The notes below the pieces were generated by a model, which was not told the origin of the DNA, ran no database searches, and worked only from the letters and a program-made list of their open reading frames with translations. A stretch of DNA of 64,000 nucleotides. Source: Flaccisagitta enflata (Eukaryota; Chaetognatha; Sagittoidea; Aphragmophora). The stretch lies in assembly GCA_965153355.1 (NCBI GenBank), contig OZ231126.1, positions 78,740,001-78,804,000 of the forward strand, read 5' to 3'. Below, piece by piece: positions 1 to 11,079 of this stretch. The translations under genes and the position numbers were made by a program. Numbering within the stretch: position 1 is the first letter of the stretch; every line of letters begins with the position of its first letter.

Positions 1-565
1 AACAAATCAATGAAAACCCCACTTCCCTTGGGTTGATTTTGATAAAATTTGACATGCACACAGCTTGGTGCGTCTCTTAACTACAGTAAAAATTTCAAGG
101 AGTTGCATTTACAGGAAGATGGATTTTTTGTGAACGAAAGTTGTCAACTGAAATTTTTCAATTGTTGATTATCATCTGACAGTGCACAAGATTCTTTTTG
201 ATAGGGGCATAAAAAGTTGATATGAAGGACTGCAAAAAATATTTTTTGTTTTTCATATGTATATGAGCACATATGTTCTGCGGAACTGATATGAATTATA
301 ACACTATGGCGATAACATTCCATCAAAAAAGATGTTTAAAAAATTTTCTCAGTTGAATTTTGGTGTTTTCTAGTATTTCCCCTCTCGTTTTGCTGTTTTT
401 CCTTGGTTAAACCCCCAGAAAGTGACTGTTTTCCTTACAAGGGCCTATGTGGGGATAGTGTGGGAAGAAATGGATTTCAGACCGGGTCAAAAATGATGAT
501 TTTTGAGCTCCACGAGGGCGTCAAAGAGCTTGAAAAAAATTCGACTTTTTTCGGTTCTTGCTGTC
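1..565. other. AT-rich sequence, no recognisable feature
   Basis: No gene, repeat array or element end was seen. Open frames are short and lack family resemblance. Confidence 0.4.
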
Positions 566-720
566 CTAAACAGCTGCTGAGATTGGTCTAGTGGTTAACT
601 CACTTGACTTAAGAATCATTATGATCAGTTTATTTAAGGGTTCCATGTTCGAATCCGGTGCTGGTTTTGCAAATCAAGCAAATAGATGAAGCTGAAATTC
701 TGCAAAATAAATGATTGATC
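566..720 (+). mobile_element. tRNA-derived SINE-like element
   Basis: An exact RNA polymerase III A-box match (TGGTCTAGTGG, 584-594) and a near-exact B box (TGTTCGAATCC, 646-656) are spaced as in a tRNA gene. A CTTAAGA anticodon-like loop lies between them. Acceptor and T stems do not pair, so it is not a functional tRNA. The following AT-rich segment may be the SINE body. Confidence 0.5.
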
Positions 721-1030
721 CTATAATTTTACATTCAATATTTTTTTCCTAAGGTAAGCCGTAGGGGGATGCCACACCCCATCGTCAACCCCTTAGGGTC
801 TGTACATTACACCAGCATAATATCAGTCCCTTCACTATACTGATAATCAGGTTATGAGCTCCCCCGTATTTCCAAGTCTAGACGACATCTACTGTACCAC
901 TTGATAAAAAGTGCTGTAATTTTGCATGAAGAAACCGCAGTTAATATGCTTTTAGATAGAAAAATTCGAATTTTGTCATGGGAATAGTTATTGCATGATA
1001 CATCTTTTGCTGGTTACAGTTGCTTTTGAA
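721..1030. other. Intergenic sequence, nothing recognised
   Basis: Unique-looking sequence up to the TATC microsatellite. Confidence 0.4.
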
Positions 1031-1037
1031 GACAGGG

Positions 1038-1093
<56 letters not shown>

Positions 1094-1480
1094 GATCTAT
1101 TTATCTTTCTATCTATCTATCTTTACATCTATCGCGTAGTAAATGAACTGCAAGCTCTCCACTACAGAGTTTCAACCATGATCATATGGGGCACGCGCGC
1201 GTGTATTAATGCGTATGCGCACGTGTGGCAGCTATATATACATAAATTTCACGGCAAATGGAGATTATAACTCAATTTTCGAGACAATTATCACTCTCGC
1301 TTGGCTAGGAAAAACTCAGTTTCCCAACCCAAATTGTGGCAGTTTTTAGCTCGTAACAACGCAACCAATCACCCAAATATGGCCCCAAACGTCATTCCAC
1401 TTTATCGCTCTTTTTTCTTCCGTTTTTTGTTTTTAAATTTCTTTTTCATCTCGGTGCTATTTTTGTTTCCCCTTTTCTCT

Positions 1481-1735
<255 letters not shown>

Positions 1736-1824
1736 ATTCTTTCTATCTTCCTTTAATTCATTCTTTCTGCTTTTTTTCCTTCTTTTTTTTTCTTTCTTTC
1801 TGTTTTATTCCTTTCTTGCTTTTT

Positions 1825-2425
1825 GGGCAGCGGCCCCGAAGGGGCAAGCTGACTATGCTCTCACATGGAAATTTCTCATGCCATAGCTGTCTCTTCTTCT
1901 TAACTGTGTATTGCTTCTTCCTCGTCCCCCCTCGAGGCCCAAATCTTTTAGTCTCCAAGCCCCCAAATCCTGAGTCTCGAGGCTAAACCCTAGCCTCCGG
2001 GCTCAAACCTACCTTTGAAGCTCGAATCCCAGCCTCGAGGCTCAAATCTCAGCCTCAGGGAGGGCTCGGATCCCAGCCTCGAGGCTCAATTCTCAACTCT
2101 GAGGTTAAAATCCCAGCCTTGAGGCTCAGATCTCAGCCCCAAGGCTCAAATCCCAGCCCCAAGGCTCAAATCATAGTCTCGAGCCCCAAATCCTAGCCTC
2201 CAAGCTCAAATCCCAGCCTCCAAGCTTATATCCCAGCCTCCAAGCTCAAATCCCAAGCTCAAGGCACAAATCTCAGCCTTAAGGCCCCAAATATAGCCTC
2301 CAGGCTCTAAACCTTGAGGTTCAAATAAAAACAGCATAGGTCATCGGCCCCTTCGGGGCCGCTGCCCCTCTAACCACCTAACATCCACTAACACTCTCAT
2401 AGGGGCAACGGGTACCGCTGACCAT
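1825..2425 (+). mobile_element. GGGCAG-family element with internal ~20-bp minisatellite
   Basis: Begins GGGCAGCGGCCCCGAAGGGG, a hairpin. The inverted counterpart CGGCCCCTTCGGGGCCGCTG lies at about 2345-2364. Between them run ~20-bp units such as AGGCTCAAATCCCAGCCTC. About 55 bp further right is GGTACCGCTGACC, the putative 3' end. No ORF, so non-autonomous. Confidence 0.7.
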
Positions 2426-2550
2426 CTGACGCTTTTGCGACTATTTGCTTTTTTTCTTCCCCGACTGTCAGTCCGACTCAGTGATTGTCTACCTCTTTCT
2501 GTCTGTCTCTTTGTCTGTCTGTCTGTCTGTCTGTCTATCTGACTATCTCT

Positions 2551-2718
<168 letters not shown>

Positions 2719-2833
2719 ATAGGACACGCGTGGGTGCGCATATTGATGACAGAACGGCAGAAGGCGTTTTTCGTTGTTCGTTGTTCGTTGTTCGTTGGTT
2801 GGTTGGTTGTTGGTTGTCGATTCGATCGTGGCC

Positions 2834-3179
2834 ACAAGGCCAAGTAGGTCAATAAAGTGCGCCGTGTAGATCGTCGAATGAATGCGTTACCAACAGACAG
2901 AGAGACCAACGGACACAGCCAGTTATAGAGGTGCTTTGACGGTTGGTTGGTTGGACGGTTGGTTGTTGGTTGTCGATTCGATCGTGGCCACAAGGCCAAG
3001 TAGGTCAATAAAGTGCGCCATGTAGATCGTCGAATGAATGCGTTACCAACAGACAGAGAGACCAACGGACACAGCCAGTTATAGAGGTGCTTTGACGCAC
3101 CTAAGAATTGTGTCGTACGGTTGGTTGTTGGTTGTCGATTCGATCGTGGCCACAAGGCCAAGTAGGTCAATAAAGTGCG

Positions 3180-3180
<1 letters not shown>
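2834..3180 (-). mobile_element. Tandem copies of the AGGTGCG-type hairpin element
   Basis: Two full units and the start of a third begin ACAAGGCCAAGTAGGTCAAT. The full units end GAGGTGCTTTGACG; one continues to CGCACCTAA. Linkers hold GGTTGGTTG repeats. The single-copy equivalent is at 29136-29249. Confidence 0.65.
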
Positions 3181-3242
<62 letters not shown>

Positions 3243-3260
3243 TTTTTCTTTCTTTCTTTT

Positions 3261-3295
<35 letters not shown>

Positions 3296-3360
3296 CTCTT
3301 TCTCTCTTTCTCTCTTTCTCTTTTTCTTTCTTTCTTCCTTTCTTCCGTTCTTTCTTCCGT

Positions 3361-3432
<72 letters not shown>

Positions 3433-3449
3433 TATTTCTTTCTTTCTTC

Positions 3450-3496
<47 letters not shown>

Positions 3497-3502
3497 TTTT
3501 TC
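3181..3502 (+). repeat. (CTTT)n microsatellite, ~320 bp
   Basis: Imperfect CTTT tract with CTCT and CCGT interruptions. Confidence 0.95.
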
Positions 3503-3804
3503 TTCATATTTTTTTCTTGCTTTGTCGCTTACTCTCTAACACCTCCCCACCAACTTCTGCGGTCGATACGGCAGATGCTTCTCCCCGCCCCCAGGCGACC
3601 TTTTCCTCTTCCAGTTCGATTCCCCGCGTGCCCACGCGCTCCCGATATACTGCGTTACCGCATTGCATTGAATTATCGGGGAAACAAGGCCAAGTAGGCC
3701 AATAAGGTGCGACATGAAGGAATCACCACGAGGATGCCAGTCGATCGGATTGTTAGCATCTAATTTTCAGAGCTTCCTCATCGGCTATAACGATTCCCCA
3801 AATC

Positions 3805-3805
<1 letters not shown>

Positions 3806-3845
<40 letters not shown>
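3806..3845 (+). repeat. (GT)n microsatellite
   Basis: Pure GT dinucleotide. The sequence from here to about 4205 shows no further feature. Confidence 0.9.
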
Positions 3846-3846
<1 letters not shown>

Positions 3847-4209
3847 CGTGCGTGTGCATGTGCGCGGGTAAGCCTGACTCGAGTTATTGTACACACACTG
3901 TGTGAGCAAATTAAGTGTAAGTACCGGCTCTTAAGTTACTTGGCACGCGCGTTCTTCTTTTGCACATTCGTCGATGTTGCGGTTGTTGCTGAGATCATCG
4001 CCAGTGTTGTAACCAATGCAAGAGATGTTGTTAATGTCCCAACAAGAATCATCAGCGGGGTTTTCTTTATCGTGAATCGAACTAACGGCGAAAGGGGCAG
4101 GGTTTCTGTCGGGTACAAAGTGATGAAAGAGAAGCTCGCGCGATTCAATCTGAGAGGGAAAGTTATAGTTTCATTCTCTACTTTTCAAAAAATAAGTCAG
4201 AGCCGCTCT

Positions 4210-4380
4210 TTAGTCGCGTGCACGCGACTCCATGACCCGCTCTGTCCGTCTATCTGTCGGTCGGTGGGTCGGTCATGCTTATTTATTTTCCCTGTTTTCA
4301 GTCATTTTAAGTCATTTTACATTTTGACTTTTAGTCTTTTAGTCTTGACGACCGCATGTGAATTAGAGGTTTGGCCTTGA
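4210..4380 (+). mobile_element. Hairpin-ended (Helentron-like) element, AGTCGCG type
   Basis: Perfect 18-bp palindrome AGTCGCGTGCACGCGACT, a GTCGGTCGGTGGG tract, AAGTCATTTT repeats, and a degraded 3' end near TTTGGCCTTG. Confidence 0.65.
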
Positions 4381-4496
4381 TAGCCTGTCTGTCGAGTGAT
4401 CCGTGTGTCAGTCACACTTGCAGCCCATTCTTGGACCATTAGGATTGTTCTGGTTTTTAATGTGACCACTGTGAACTAGTCATCCAAGGATCGCAC

Positions 4497-4942
4497 ATGG
4501 TCAGCGGTACCCGATGCCCTGCTGGGAGTGATCCAGTGATGAAGTGGAGTGAGAGCAGGGCAGCGGCCCCAAAGGGCCGATGTCCTGTAGAACACAGGGG
4601 GGAATTTCTCAGACGTCCTGAGAGGGCATATTTCAGGCCTTAGATGACTAATTTAAGCTTGGAAAGCAGATTTAAGGTTTGGTGGGCAAATTTGAGCCAC
4701 GGACGGCTGGTTTGATGCTTTAGAGGGTAATTGAAGGGCAGATTTTAGGTCTGGAGGTCGGATTTGAGGCTGAGGGGGCTGATTAAAAGCATGGAAGGCT
4801 GATTTGAGGCCTCAAAGGCTAAATTGAGGGCTGGGAGGGCAAATTTGAAGTCTTGATGGCCAACAGAGGGGGACGGATGGACGGACATCTGGAAATTCCC
4901 CCCTGTGTTCACCAGGACATCGGCCCTTTGGGGCCGCTGCCC
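4497..4942 (-). mobile_element. GGGCAG-family element (GATGTCCTG subtype), reverse
   Basis: Reads from GGTCAGCGGTACCCG through CAGCGGCCCCAAAGGGCCG to CGGCCCTTTGGGGCCGCTG, with GGCCTGATTTGAGG-like repeats inside. Inverted GGGGGGAATTTC/GAAATTCCCCCC motifs sit just inside the ends. Confidence 0.65.
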
Positions 4943-5200
4943 AAAAAGGATAACATATAACCTCTTGGTTGGTAATTCCACGCTTGGACCACATTCAATG
5001 TCTTCTTCCAGGTACGGCAGTGTAGAATCCGCGTCTGCGTCCGGTGTATCCCCATCGTCAGGAAAGTGAATTGATGTAACGGAGTAAGTTGACTGGCTGT
5101 CTGACCTTGTAAGGTCTTAGTTAAAGAGATTGCATACAGACAAATGTAATTCTTTAATTTGTATTTTATTTGTCTATCTGTATCTTCATTTTAAAGTCCT

Positions 5201-5300
5201 ATTAGTCACGTGCTACATGACTCTACACCTCGGTTTGTCGGTCAGTCCCTTTTCGGTCTGTCCGTCAGTCCGTCCGTCCATCACACTCCTTTTTTTGGGT
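5201..5300 (+). mobile_element. 5' part of a hairpin-ended element
   Basis: Mutated hairpin AGTCACGTGCTACATGACT followed by GTCGGTCAG/GTCCGTCCG. The 3' end is not identifiable. The following 5300-5980 shows nothing else convincing. Confidence 0.45.
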
Positions 5301-5983
5301 TTTTGCAGTCTTTGGCCCAACACGAGTATTTTTTATTTATTTTTTTTTTGCCTCCTTTTTTTATACTCAAACTGCCCTCCCTTCAGTTACATTTTTGGTC
5401 GATGACATCAAACGGAGAGTCACATCAACTTACTAAACGGAGAGAGTCCTTATCATCCCCCTAACCCCTCAAAAACACATTTAAATTGCATCATCTTGAC
5501 TGTGCGGGTGTCTTTTGTTTAGACTGATCTTCGGGCACGGACACTAAACAAGTATTTCATTTTCATACCTATCATATTTCAACATTTACGGTCGAAGAAC
5601 TTCTCATTCGTGGGACCCGCGCGCCGGATGATGATTTTCTATTTGTAGTTATGAAAAAAATAAAAATTCAATCGCTGCGAAGTGGAAAGTAGCAGTCTAG
5701 AAGCTTGTATCAGCGAAATCAAGGCGCTTCTCGTTATCCGTTGTCTTTTTTCTAATGTTCCCAAACTCCATATATTCACAGACTAACAAAGAGGACTTTG
5801 TCCTGACTGAATATAAGAGTGAATTAACCAATGTCTGTATGGTTTTTTTTTGGCGCTGTAGACCACCAGCTGATAAGGACAATCATGGATCAACATTCGC
5901 CGCATTTAATCCTTCAAACAAATTTGCACAGGTTATACACGCTTTAATTGATTTAAAGCGTCTCAGTCTCTGTCTCTCTGTCT

Positions 5984-6001
5984 TTGTGTGTGTGTGTGTG
6001 T

Positions 6002-6040
<39 letters not shown>
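5984..6040 (+). repeat. (GT)n microsatellite
   Basis: GT dinucleotide with one interruption. Confidence 0.9.
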
Positions 6041-6041
<1 letters not shown>

Positions 6042-6198
6042 ATCTGCCCGGCAAACAGAAGTTACACCCTCGCCGCTGATTTCGCTCAACGATTGGCGCC
6101 ACCGCCGCCACAACGTTTCGATTATTGTCACGCCGTCACGTCATCGTCGACTCCTTGTCATCGTCGACATCATGATCGACGTTATTGTCATCTTTGTT

Positions 6199-6274
<76 letters not shown>
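6199..6274 (+). repeat. (ATC)n trinucleotide microsatellite
   Basis: About 25 uninterrupted ATC units. It reads as poly-Ile, poly-His or poly-Ser in the three frames and is not coding. Confidence 0.95.
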
Positions 6275-6275
<1 letters not shown>

Positions 6276-6616
6276 GTGTAGTGTCGTTGTCGTCATCGTT
6301 TGAATGCTTTCGTTTCACCTTTGTCGTCTTTTTCCGTTCCCTAATTTTCGGCCTCCGCTCTATCATTGTCATTGTCTTTACCAAAAAAATTGTGAAAAAT
6401 GTGACTGTTCCACTTTTTTTTTTAGCGATACGTTCAGTATTGACGATCAATATTGTAGGTAGGTGTGCCAGCGATTTTAATCGCCCCTGTCACTGTAATA
6501 TCTTTTGCCTCTGTGGTTATCAACCACATCGTCTCTAGATCGCAAGGCACGCCACTCTACCAAAGCGTACGTACTTTTCTAATAAATGTAATAAACCTCG
6601 CGTAAAGAAGGTTTTT

Positions 6617-6809
6617 AGTCGCTCGCTACGCGACTCAACACCCCGCATTGTGTCGGTCCGTCCGTCTGTCCGTCGGTCCGTTGCACTTTACTTTTTCGGC
6701 ATCAATGGGGTTTTTGGCCTTGCTTCTCCTGCCCTAATGCTCCACTGACCTCAATTATGACCCTTGCCCACCCGCACGCGACTAGGGCAGCCGTGTATCC
6801 GGCCTTGTT
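6617..6809 (+). mobile_element. Complete hairpin-ended element, AGTCGCG type (193 bp)
   Basis: 5' hairpin AGTCGCTCGCTACGCGACT; GTCCGTCCGTCTGTCC tract; subterminal GCACGCGACT; terminal CCGTGTATCCGG hairpin; then TTGTT. Preceded by TTTTT. Confidence 0.75.
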
Positions 6810-6958
6810 GATCATAAACCCATTTGTATATTATGGATATATTATGGAATATTATGGTATATTAAGTCATTCGATGAAAGTCGGTTCGCGTCGTCCTTTT
6901 GGTAATTGAATCATCAATTATTCACACACGCAAACATGGCCATTGGCCAACACGAGGA

Positions 6959-7156
6959 TAATATATATATATATATATAGATAGAGATATAGAGAGATAG
7001 AGAGTGAGAGAGAGAGAAGAAAAGAGAAGGAAAGGGAAGGAAAGAAAAGAAAGGAAAAGAATGAAAAAGAAAGGAAAAGAATGAAAAAGAAAGGAAAAGA
7101 AAAGATAAGATAAGAATAAAGAGAAAAAGAAAGAAAGAGAAGAAAGTAAGAAAACA

Positions 7157-7228
<72 letters not shown>

Positions 7229-7350
7229 ATGTGAGAATAAATGAATGAATGAATGAATGAATGAATGAATGCACGAGTGAATGAATGAATAATAGAATGA
7301 TAGAAATTAGAAAGAAAGGAAGATTAAAAGAAAGAAAGAAAGGAAGATAG
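6959..7350 (-). repeat. Compound microsatellite: AT, GA/AAAG, AATG
   Basis: Successive AT, purine-rich GAAAG/GGAAA, pure AAAG (about 7160-7227) and AATG (about 7235-7290) tracts. Confidence 0.9.
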
Positions 7351-7384
7351 AGCAAAAAAGAAGAATGAGAACAAGACTGAAAAA

Positions 7385-7577
7385 AACAAGGCCGGATACA
7401 CGGCCATCAGTTGCGGACGGGTGGGCAGGTGGGCGTTATGCAAATCTTTGCAACTAAAAATGTTCTAAATGCTCATTTCCTCTCTTTTTGACTCGTGTCC
7501 ACGGACCGACGGACCGACGGACTGACGGACCGACTAACGGACAGACAAAGCTTCTTATAGAATTGCGTAACCGCACC
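7385..7577 (-). mobile_element. Hairpin-ended element, AGTTGCG type
   Basis: Reverse orientation: AACAA then GGCCGGATACACGGCC, AGTTGCGGACGGGTGGGC, a GACGGACCGACGG tract and a degraded 5' hairpin near 7560. Confidence 0.65.
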
Positions 7578-7579
7578 AA

Positions 7580-7799
7580 AACAAGGTCAATATCTTTGCT
7601 ATGCAAGATGCGAGACCCACAGATTGACTTAGAATGACTTAGAATGACTTAGAATTACTTAGTATACCCTAAAATGACTTAAAATGACTTAAAGAAATAA
7701 AATTGATAAAAAAACTAAAATGGGGACCGACCGACCAACCGACCAACCAACTGAGCGACGGACGGACAAAGAGGGGTGTAGAGTCGCGTGCACGCGACT
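7580..7799 (-). mobile_element. Hairpin-ended element, AGTCGCG type with AATGACTT repeats
   Basis: Reverse orientation from AACAAGGTCAATA, through repeated TTAGAATGACTTAGAATGAC, to the perfect palindrome AGTCGCGTGCACGCGACT at its 5' end. Confidence 0.65.
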
Positions 7800-7984
7800 A
7801 AAAACGGATTAGAGAAAGAAACTGGCAAACTGACCAATGATTATAAGAAAATAGAAATGAAAGAAGACCACTCAGACTTGGTTGTTTGTCGCTTCCACCA
7901 CCGCCCAAACCATCAACATCACCGCAACTACCAGATGATTTATCATCGCCGCCACTACCAACATTATGACTCTGGCCGCCACCA

Positions 7985-8065
7985 TCACAACACCACCACC
8001 ACCACCACCACCACGACCACCACCACCACCGCCACCACCACAACCACCACCACCACCACCACTAT
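7985..8065 (+). repeat. (ACC)n trinucleotide microsatellite
   Basis: ACC units with CGACC and CGCC interruptions inside a CAC/CCG-rich stretch (7890-8180). Confidence 0.9.
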
Positions 8066-8234
8066 AATCCCCGCTGCCGCAACCACTGCCACCGCACCAT
8101 CATACCCGCTGCTGCGCCGCCAACAGCACCCCACCAACACCGCCAACACATCCCCGTTGCCGCCGCCCCCCCCCACCATCACCGACGAAGAAAACAAGTC
8201 TAGAGTAAAAACTGCGCTTTTGCTTCATTCCGTG

Positions 8235-8237
<3 letters not shown>

Positions 8238-8288
<51 letters not shown>
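8238..8288 (+). repeat. (CT)n microsatellite
   Basis: Pure CT dinucleotide. Confidence 0.95.
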
Positions 8289-8292
<4 letters not shown>

Positions 8293-8569
8293 AGTCTATC
8301 TCTCTGTGTCTTCTTTCCTTTGCGGCTGATGCACTCATGTTTCTGCATTCTAAACACAACGCTGTGTGATACGATTTACGTGCTTTTCGCAAATCTGTCG
8401 GTTGGTCCGACACGAGTTTGTGAGTTGTGGCATAAAACAAGTCCCTCGTTTTGCACGAATTGACCATCTTCGAAAGTCTCTTGCCTAGTTTTAATATCAC
8501 TCACCTCGTCTACGCAAATTGCAAAGTGGAAAAAAGTTCGTTGATTTCCTTTCACATTTTGCAAAGGAC

Positions 8570-8764
8570 ACAAAACCGGATACACGGCTACCCCAGTCGC
8601 GCCCGGGTGACAGGGGCTATATCCAAGGTCACTAGAGCACTTGGGCAGGAGCAGTGAGGCCAAAGACCGCTAAAATCTAGAAAAGTAAAATGAGACGGAC
8701 TGACCGACCTGTCGACCAACCAACCCACTAGCGGACGGACAAACTGGGGTGTAGAGTCAAGTAG
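8570..8764 (-). mobile_element. Hairpin-ended element abutting the TRAF 3' end
   Basis: Reverse orientation: CCGGATACACGGC, CAGTCGCGCCCGGGTGACAG, GGGCAGGAGCAGTGAGGCC, GACGGACTGACCGACC and a mutated 5' hairpin (GTAGAGTCAAGTAG). A C9-A9 run separates it from TRAF exon C. Confidence 0.65.
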
Positions 8765-8783
8765 CCCCCCCCCAAAAAAAAAC

Positions 8784-9042
8784 CAAAAGGTTTAAAGGAA
8801 CAAATAATGGGCATCCAGAAGCAATGTTCATCTCTGAAACGGGTCTCTTGAAAGAGGACGAATTAGGATCTGGTCTGAATGCATCAACAACATGTTCACC
8901 CGCAGGGCCTTGGTCCAAAAGCATGAGGGTGACCTTTTGCTTGAAAGACCACGTCAATAAAGCGTCATACCGACTCCTCATGATTACAAAGAATAACGAC
9001 ATGTATTTGCCCTTGCCCATTCCGTCGCCATTTAAATAAATC
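8784..9042 (-). CDS. TRAF-family adaptor, exon C: core of the MATH domain
   Basis: The exon starts after TTTTAG and restores the Arg codon to give R-IYLNGDGMGKGKYMSLFFV, then WSFKQKVTLMLLDQ, DAFRPDPNSSSF and EMNIASGCPLFVPL. This is the MATH beta-sandwich of TRAF2/TRAF3. The family normally has roughly 20 more residues (a conserved ...DD.IFIK.. strand), which are missing. The coding sense stops at NLL, next to TTG/GTTTTTTTTT, a possible donor. Immediately beyond is a short mobile element (about 8570-8764) in reverse orientation. Either a last small exon lies further left and I did not recognise it, or the insertion truncated the gene. Exons A-C together give about 432 residues in matching phase. 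Confidence 0.85.
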
Positions 9043-9196
9043 CTAAAATTCAAAAAATCAAAAATTAGAATGTGTGCTCGCAACTTGGGTTATAAAATCT
9101 TCCAGAAAAATATGTGTAGCTAGCAATATATAACAATAAGATCAACATCATTGATTCATTGGCCTAATGCCTCATAAACAAAGCTCTTGCTCTTAC

Positions 9197-9408
9197 CTGG
9201 CACACATCTTATATCCAAATCTGGAAGTGAAAAAACATGGAGAGTAGATGCTGGTTTGCGTTCCACTCATGGCATCTTGCTTCTTTTTTGCAAAGTCACT
9301 AATTTTCCACACCAGAACTCCGTTGTAGGAAGTGCACTCCATCAATTCTGATCTCCTCAACTGATCGGCCAAAGCAACATCTTTCAGAGCCAAAGCATGT
9401 CCCAATTG
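9197..9408 (-). CDS. TRAF-family adaptor, exon B: end of coiled coil and start of MATH domain
   Basis: After a TATCAG acceptor the exon reads QLGHALALKDVALADQ, the end of the TRAF coiled coil, then the hallmark MATH opening YNGVLVWKISDF and SIYSPCFFTSRFGYKMC. It ends at a consensus donor (AG/GTAAGA) with two nucleotides of an Arg codon, completed by the first base of exon C. The DVALAD...YNGV(L/I)WKI order is diagnostic of TRAF1/2/3/5-type MATH domains, which bind receptor-tail peptides. The 570-nt intron upstream holds two short mobile elements. Confidence 0.9.
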
Positions 9409-9978
9409 CTGATAACAAGTATAAAACATTGATGAAATTTTTAATCATGTGCACGCGACTCTATAACCCACTCTGTCCGTCTTTTGGTTGGTTGGTTGGT
9501 TGGTCGGTAACACTTTGCTTTTTCGGCGTTTGTGGGCGGTTTTAGGGTTACTGCTCCTATTCAACTGCTTGGTAGAACTATTTCATCACTGCCCCTGCCC
9601 ACCCACTAGAATAGCCTTGTATACGACCTTTTTTAGGATAATACTTGAATATAACCATTTTTTACTTGCGTGCTATGCGAATCTACACTCCACTTAGCCA
9701 ATTGGTTTGTCTGTTGGTCTGTTGGTCACATTTTACATTTTTTATTCATTTTATTCCTACTAAATTTTTTTTTCAGTCCATTAAGTCATTTAACGTCAAA
9801 TTAGACCATTTTAAATCAAACTACTGATTTTAGATCAATTTAAGTCCATCTAAGTCATTTATATTCAATCTCACAAATTTTTGGTCATTTTAGATCATTC
9901 TGGGTCAATTTAAGTCAGTCAAAGTCATATTATTCACTTATGGCATTTTAGTCATTTCAAATCAATAACCACACCAAC
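9409..9978 (-). other. TRAF intron carrying two short mobile elements
   Basis: Phase-0 intron (GTTGGT...TATCAG) between exons A and B. It contains a hairpin-ended element at about 9443-9634 and a second, diverged one from about 9664 with AAGTCATTT-type internal repeats. Confidence 0.7.
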
Positions 9979-10805
9979 CTGAATCTTCCTTTCTTGGGCT
10001 TCTCTTGATTCACTTTCTTTTCTCCTTTGGTTGTCAATTTCGTTGATTTGGGTCAACAGTCTATCCAAAGAAACATTCAAAACCATCGCCATTTCTTCGT
10101 ACTTGTCTGCCTTACGAAGGCACAATTCAAGTTTTTTCATAACCATACCACTAACATCCTCCTTTGAAGCAACAGCAACAGTGGTTGGCGGAAATGACAA
10201 TGAACTTGCATTTAACAATGGTGTGGAGTCAGATCTGACTATAAGTTGTTGTTGACTTTCCAAAGTCTGCATCTGTGTGGAAAGACGATGTACTTCCAAT
10301 TCTAAACTGGCGCTGTTGTTATGTTTGTTGTTACTTTTGGAGGCACCGGCTGATAATAAAACAGTATTGACAGCAGCCCCATTGGCACTGTGTTGATGCA
10401 AAAACTCAATCTGTTTATCATTCATTTCTTGGCTCATTCCCAACCTAATTTTTTCCATATCTTCCATTTCCAAATCATTTTTCAAAGGTCCACTGGATGG
10501 CCGCTGTTGCAACCCAACCATTGACACATTTTCCTTGTTCATCCTGGATTCATTTGATTTCTCTAATCTCACAACTCGTCTGTTTAAATACTCCATATGA
10601 TCATGGCAATAATCTCTGTTATGAGCATCAAGACTTTCTCGGTTATGCCACTGTCCTTGACAACCAAAGGAACATTTTTGTCCAACTTTCCATGAGGCTG
10701 GATTGGAAATGCCAACAACGTCTTCATGTATGTCAGTGATATGAATGCCATTGCTCTTGTTGTCAGAATTACAAGCTTGAACATGCTTGTCCATGTTCAT
10801 GAAAT
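9979..10805 (-). CDS. TRAF-family adaptor, exon A: zinc finger and coiled coil
   Basis: This exon encodes about 275 residues of a TRAF (TNF-receptor-associated factor) adaptor, a cytoplasmic scaffold that trimerises and links receptors to ubiquitin and kinase signalling. It opens with the end of one TRAF zinc finger (DKHVQAC) and a second finger (C43, C47, H60, then C65/H67, counted from the first Met). A long Gln/Ser/Asn-rich stretch with heptad character follows and ends RKESESREAQERKIQ. The exon starts after a TAG acceptor in phase 2 and ends at CAG/GTTGGT in phase 0, which matches the next exon. An ATG lies 6 nt inside the exon. No RING domain is visible upstream before HELQ, 270 nt away. 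Either the 5' exons lie beyond HELQ, or this is a RING-less TRAF. Confidence 0.8.
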
Positions 10806-11073
10806 CTATTGGCGAAAAACAGTACTTATATGCAACAGTTCACTGTGGGCATTGATTTTCAACATGGGCAGCCAAATCAAATCTGAGCAATAGTTTTTGA
10901 AATGGAAAAACAAATTGTTTGGTGCACTCATATGTTGGTTAAAATAAAAGTCAATAAATATGCAATAAATCTACCAAAAGAATATCATTACTTGCATATC
11001 AATAAATGTGCTTTCCAAAACATGTCACACCATCAAATCTTCAAAATTAAGTATTCAGTCGATCCATCTGTCA
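10806..11073 (-). other. HELQ-TRAF intergenic spacer or intron end
   Basis: AT-rich 268-nt spacer ending in CTGTTTTTCGCCAATAG, the acceptor of TRAF exon A. No exon was recognised. Confidence 0.5.
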
Positions 11074-11079
11074 TTTATT
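11074..11079 (-). terminator. Polyadenylation signal overlapping the HELQ stop codon
   Basis: AATAAA on the minus strand overlaps the HELQ TAA stop. If used, the HELQ 3' UTR is only a few tens of nucleotides and ends before the first TRAF exon. The motif is exact; its use is inferred. Confidence 0.45.

Noticed and set aside
573-664. Functional tRNA-Leu(UAA)
   Set aside because: Acceptor and T arms do not pair and no variable arm fits. Only the pol III boxes are convincing.
1825-2425. GGGCAG family as an LTR retrotransposon or solo LTR
   Set aside because: The ends are inverted, not direct, and there is no primer-binding site or polypurine tract.
8376-8663. Minus-strand frame just beyond TRAF as its last exon
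   Set aside because: It overlaps a mobile element and lacks the MATH C-terminal motif.
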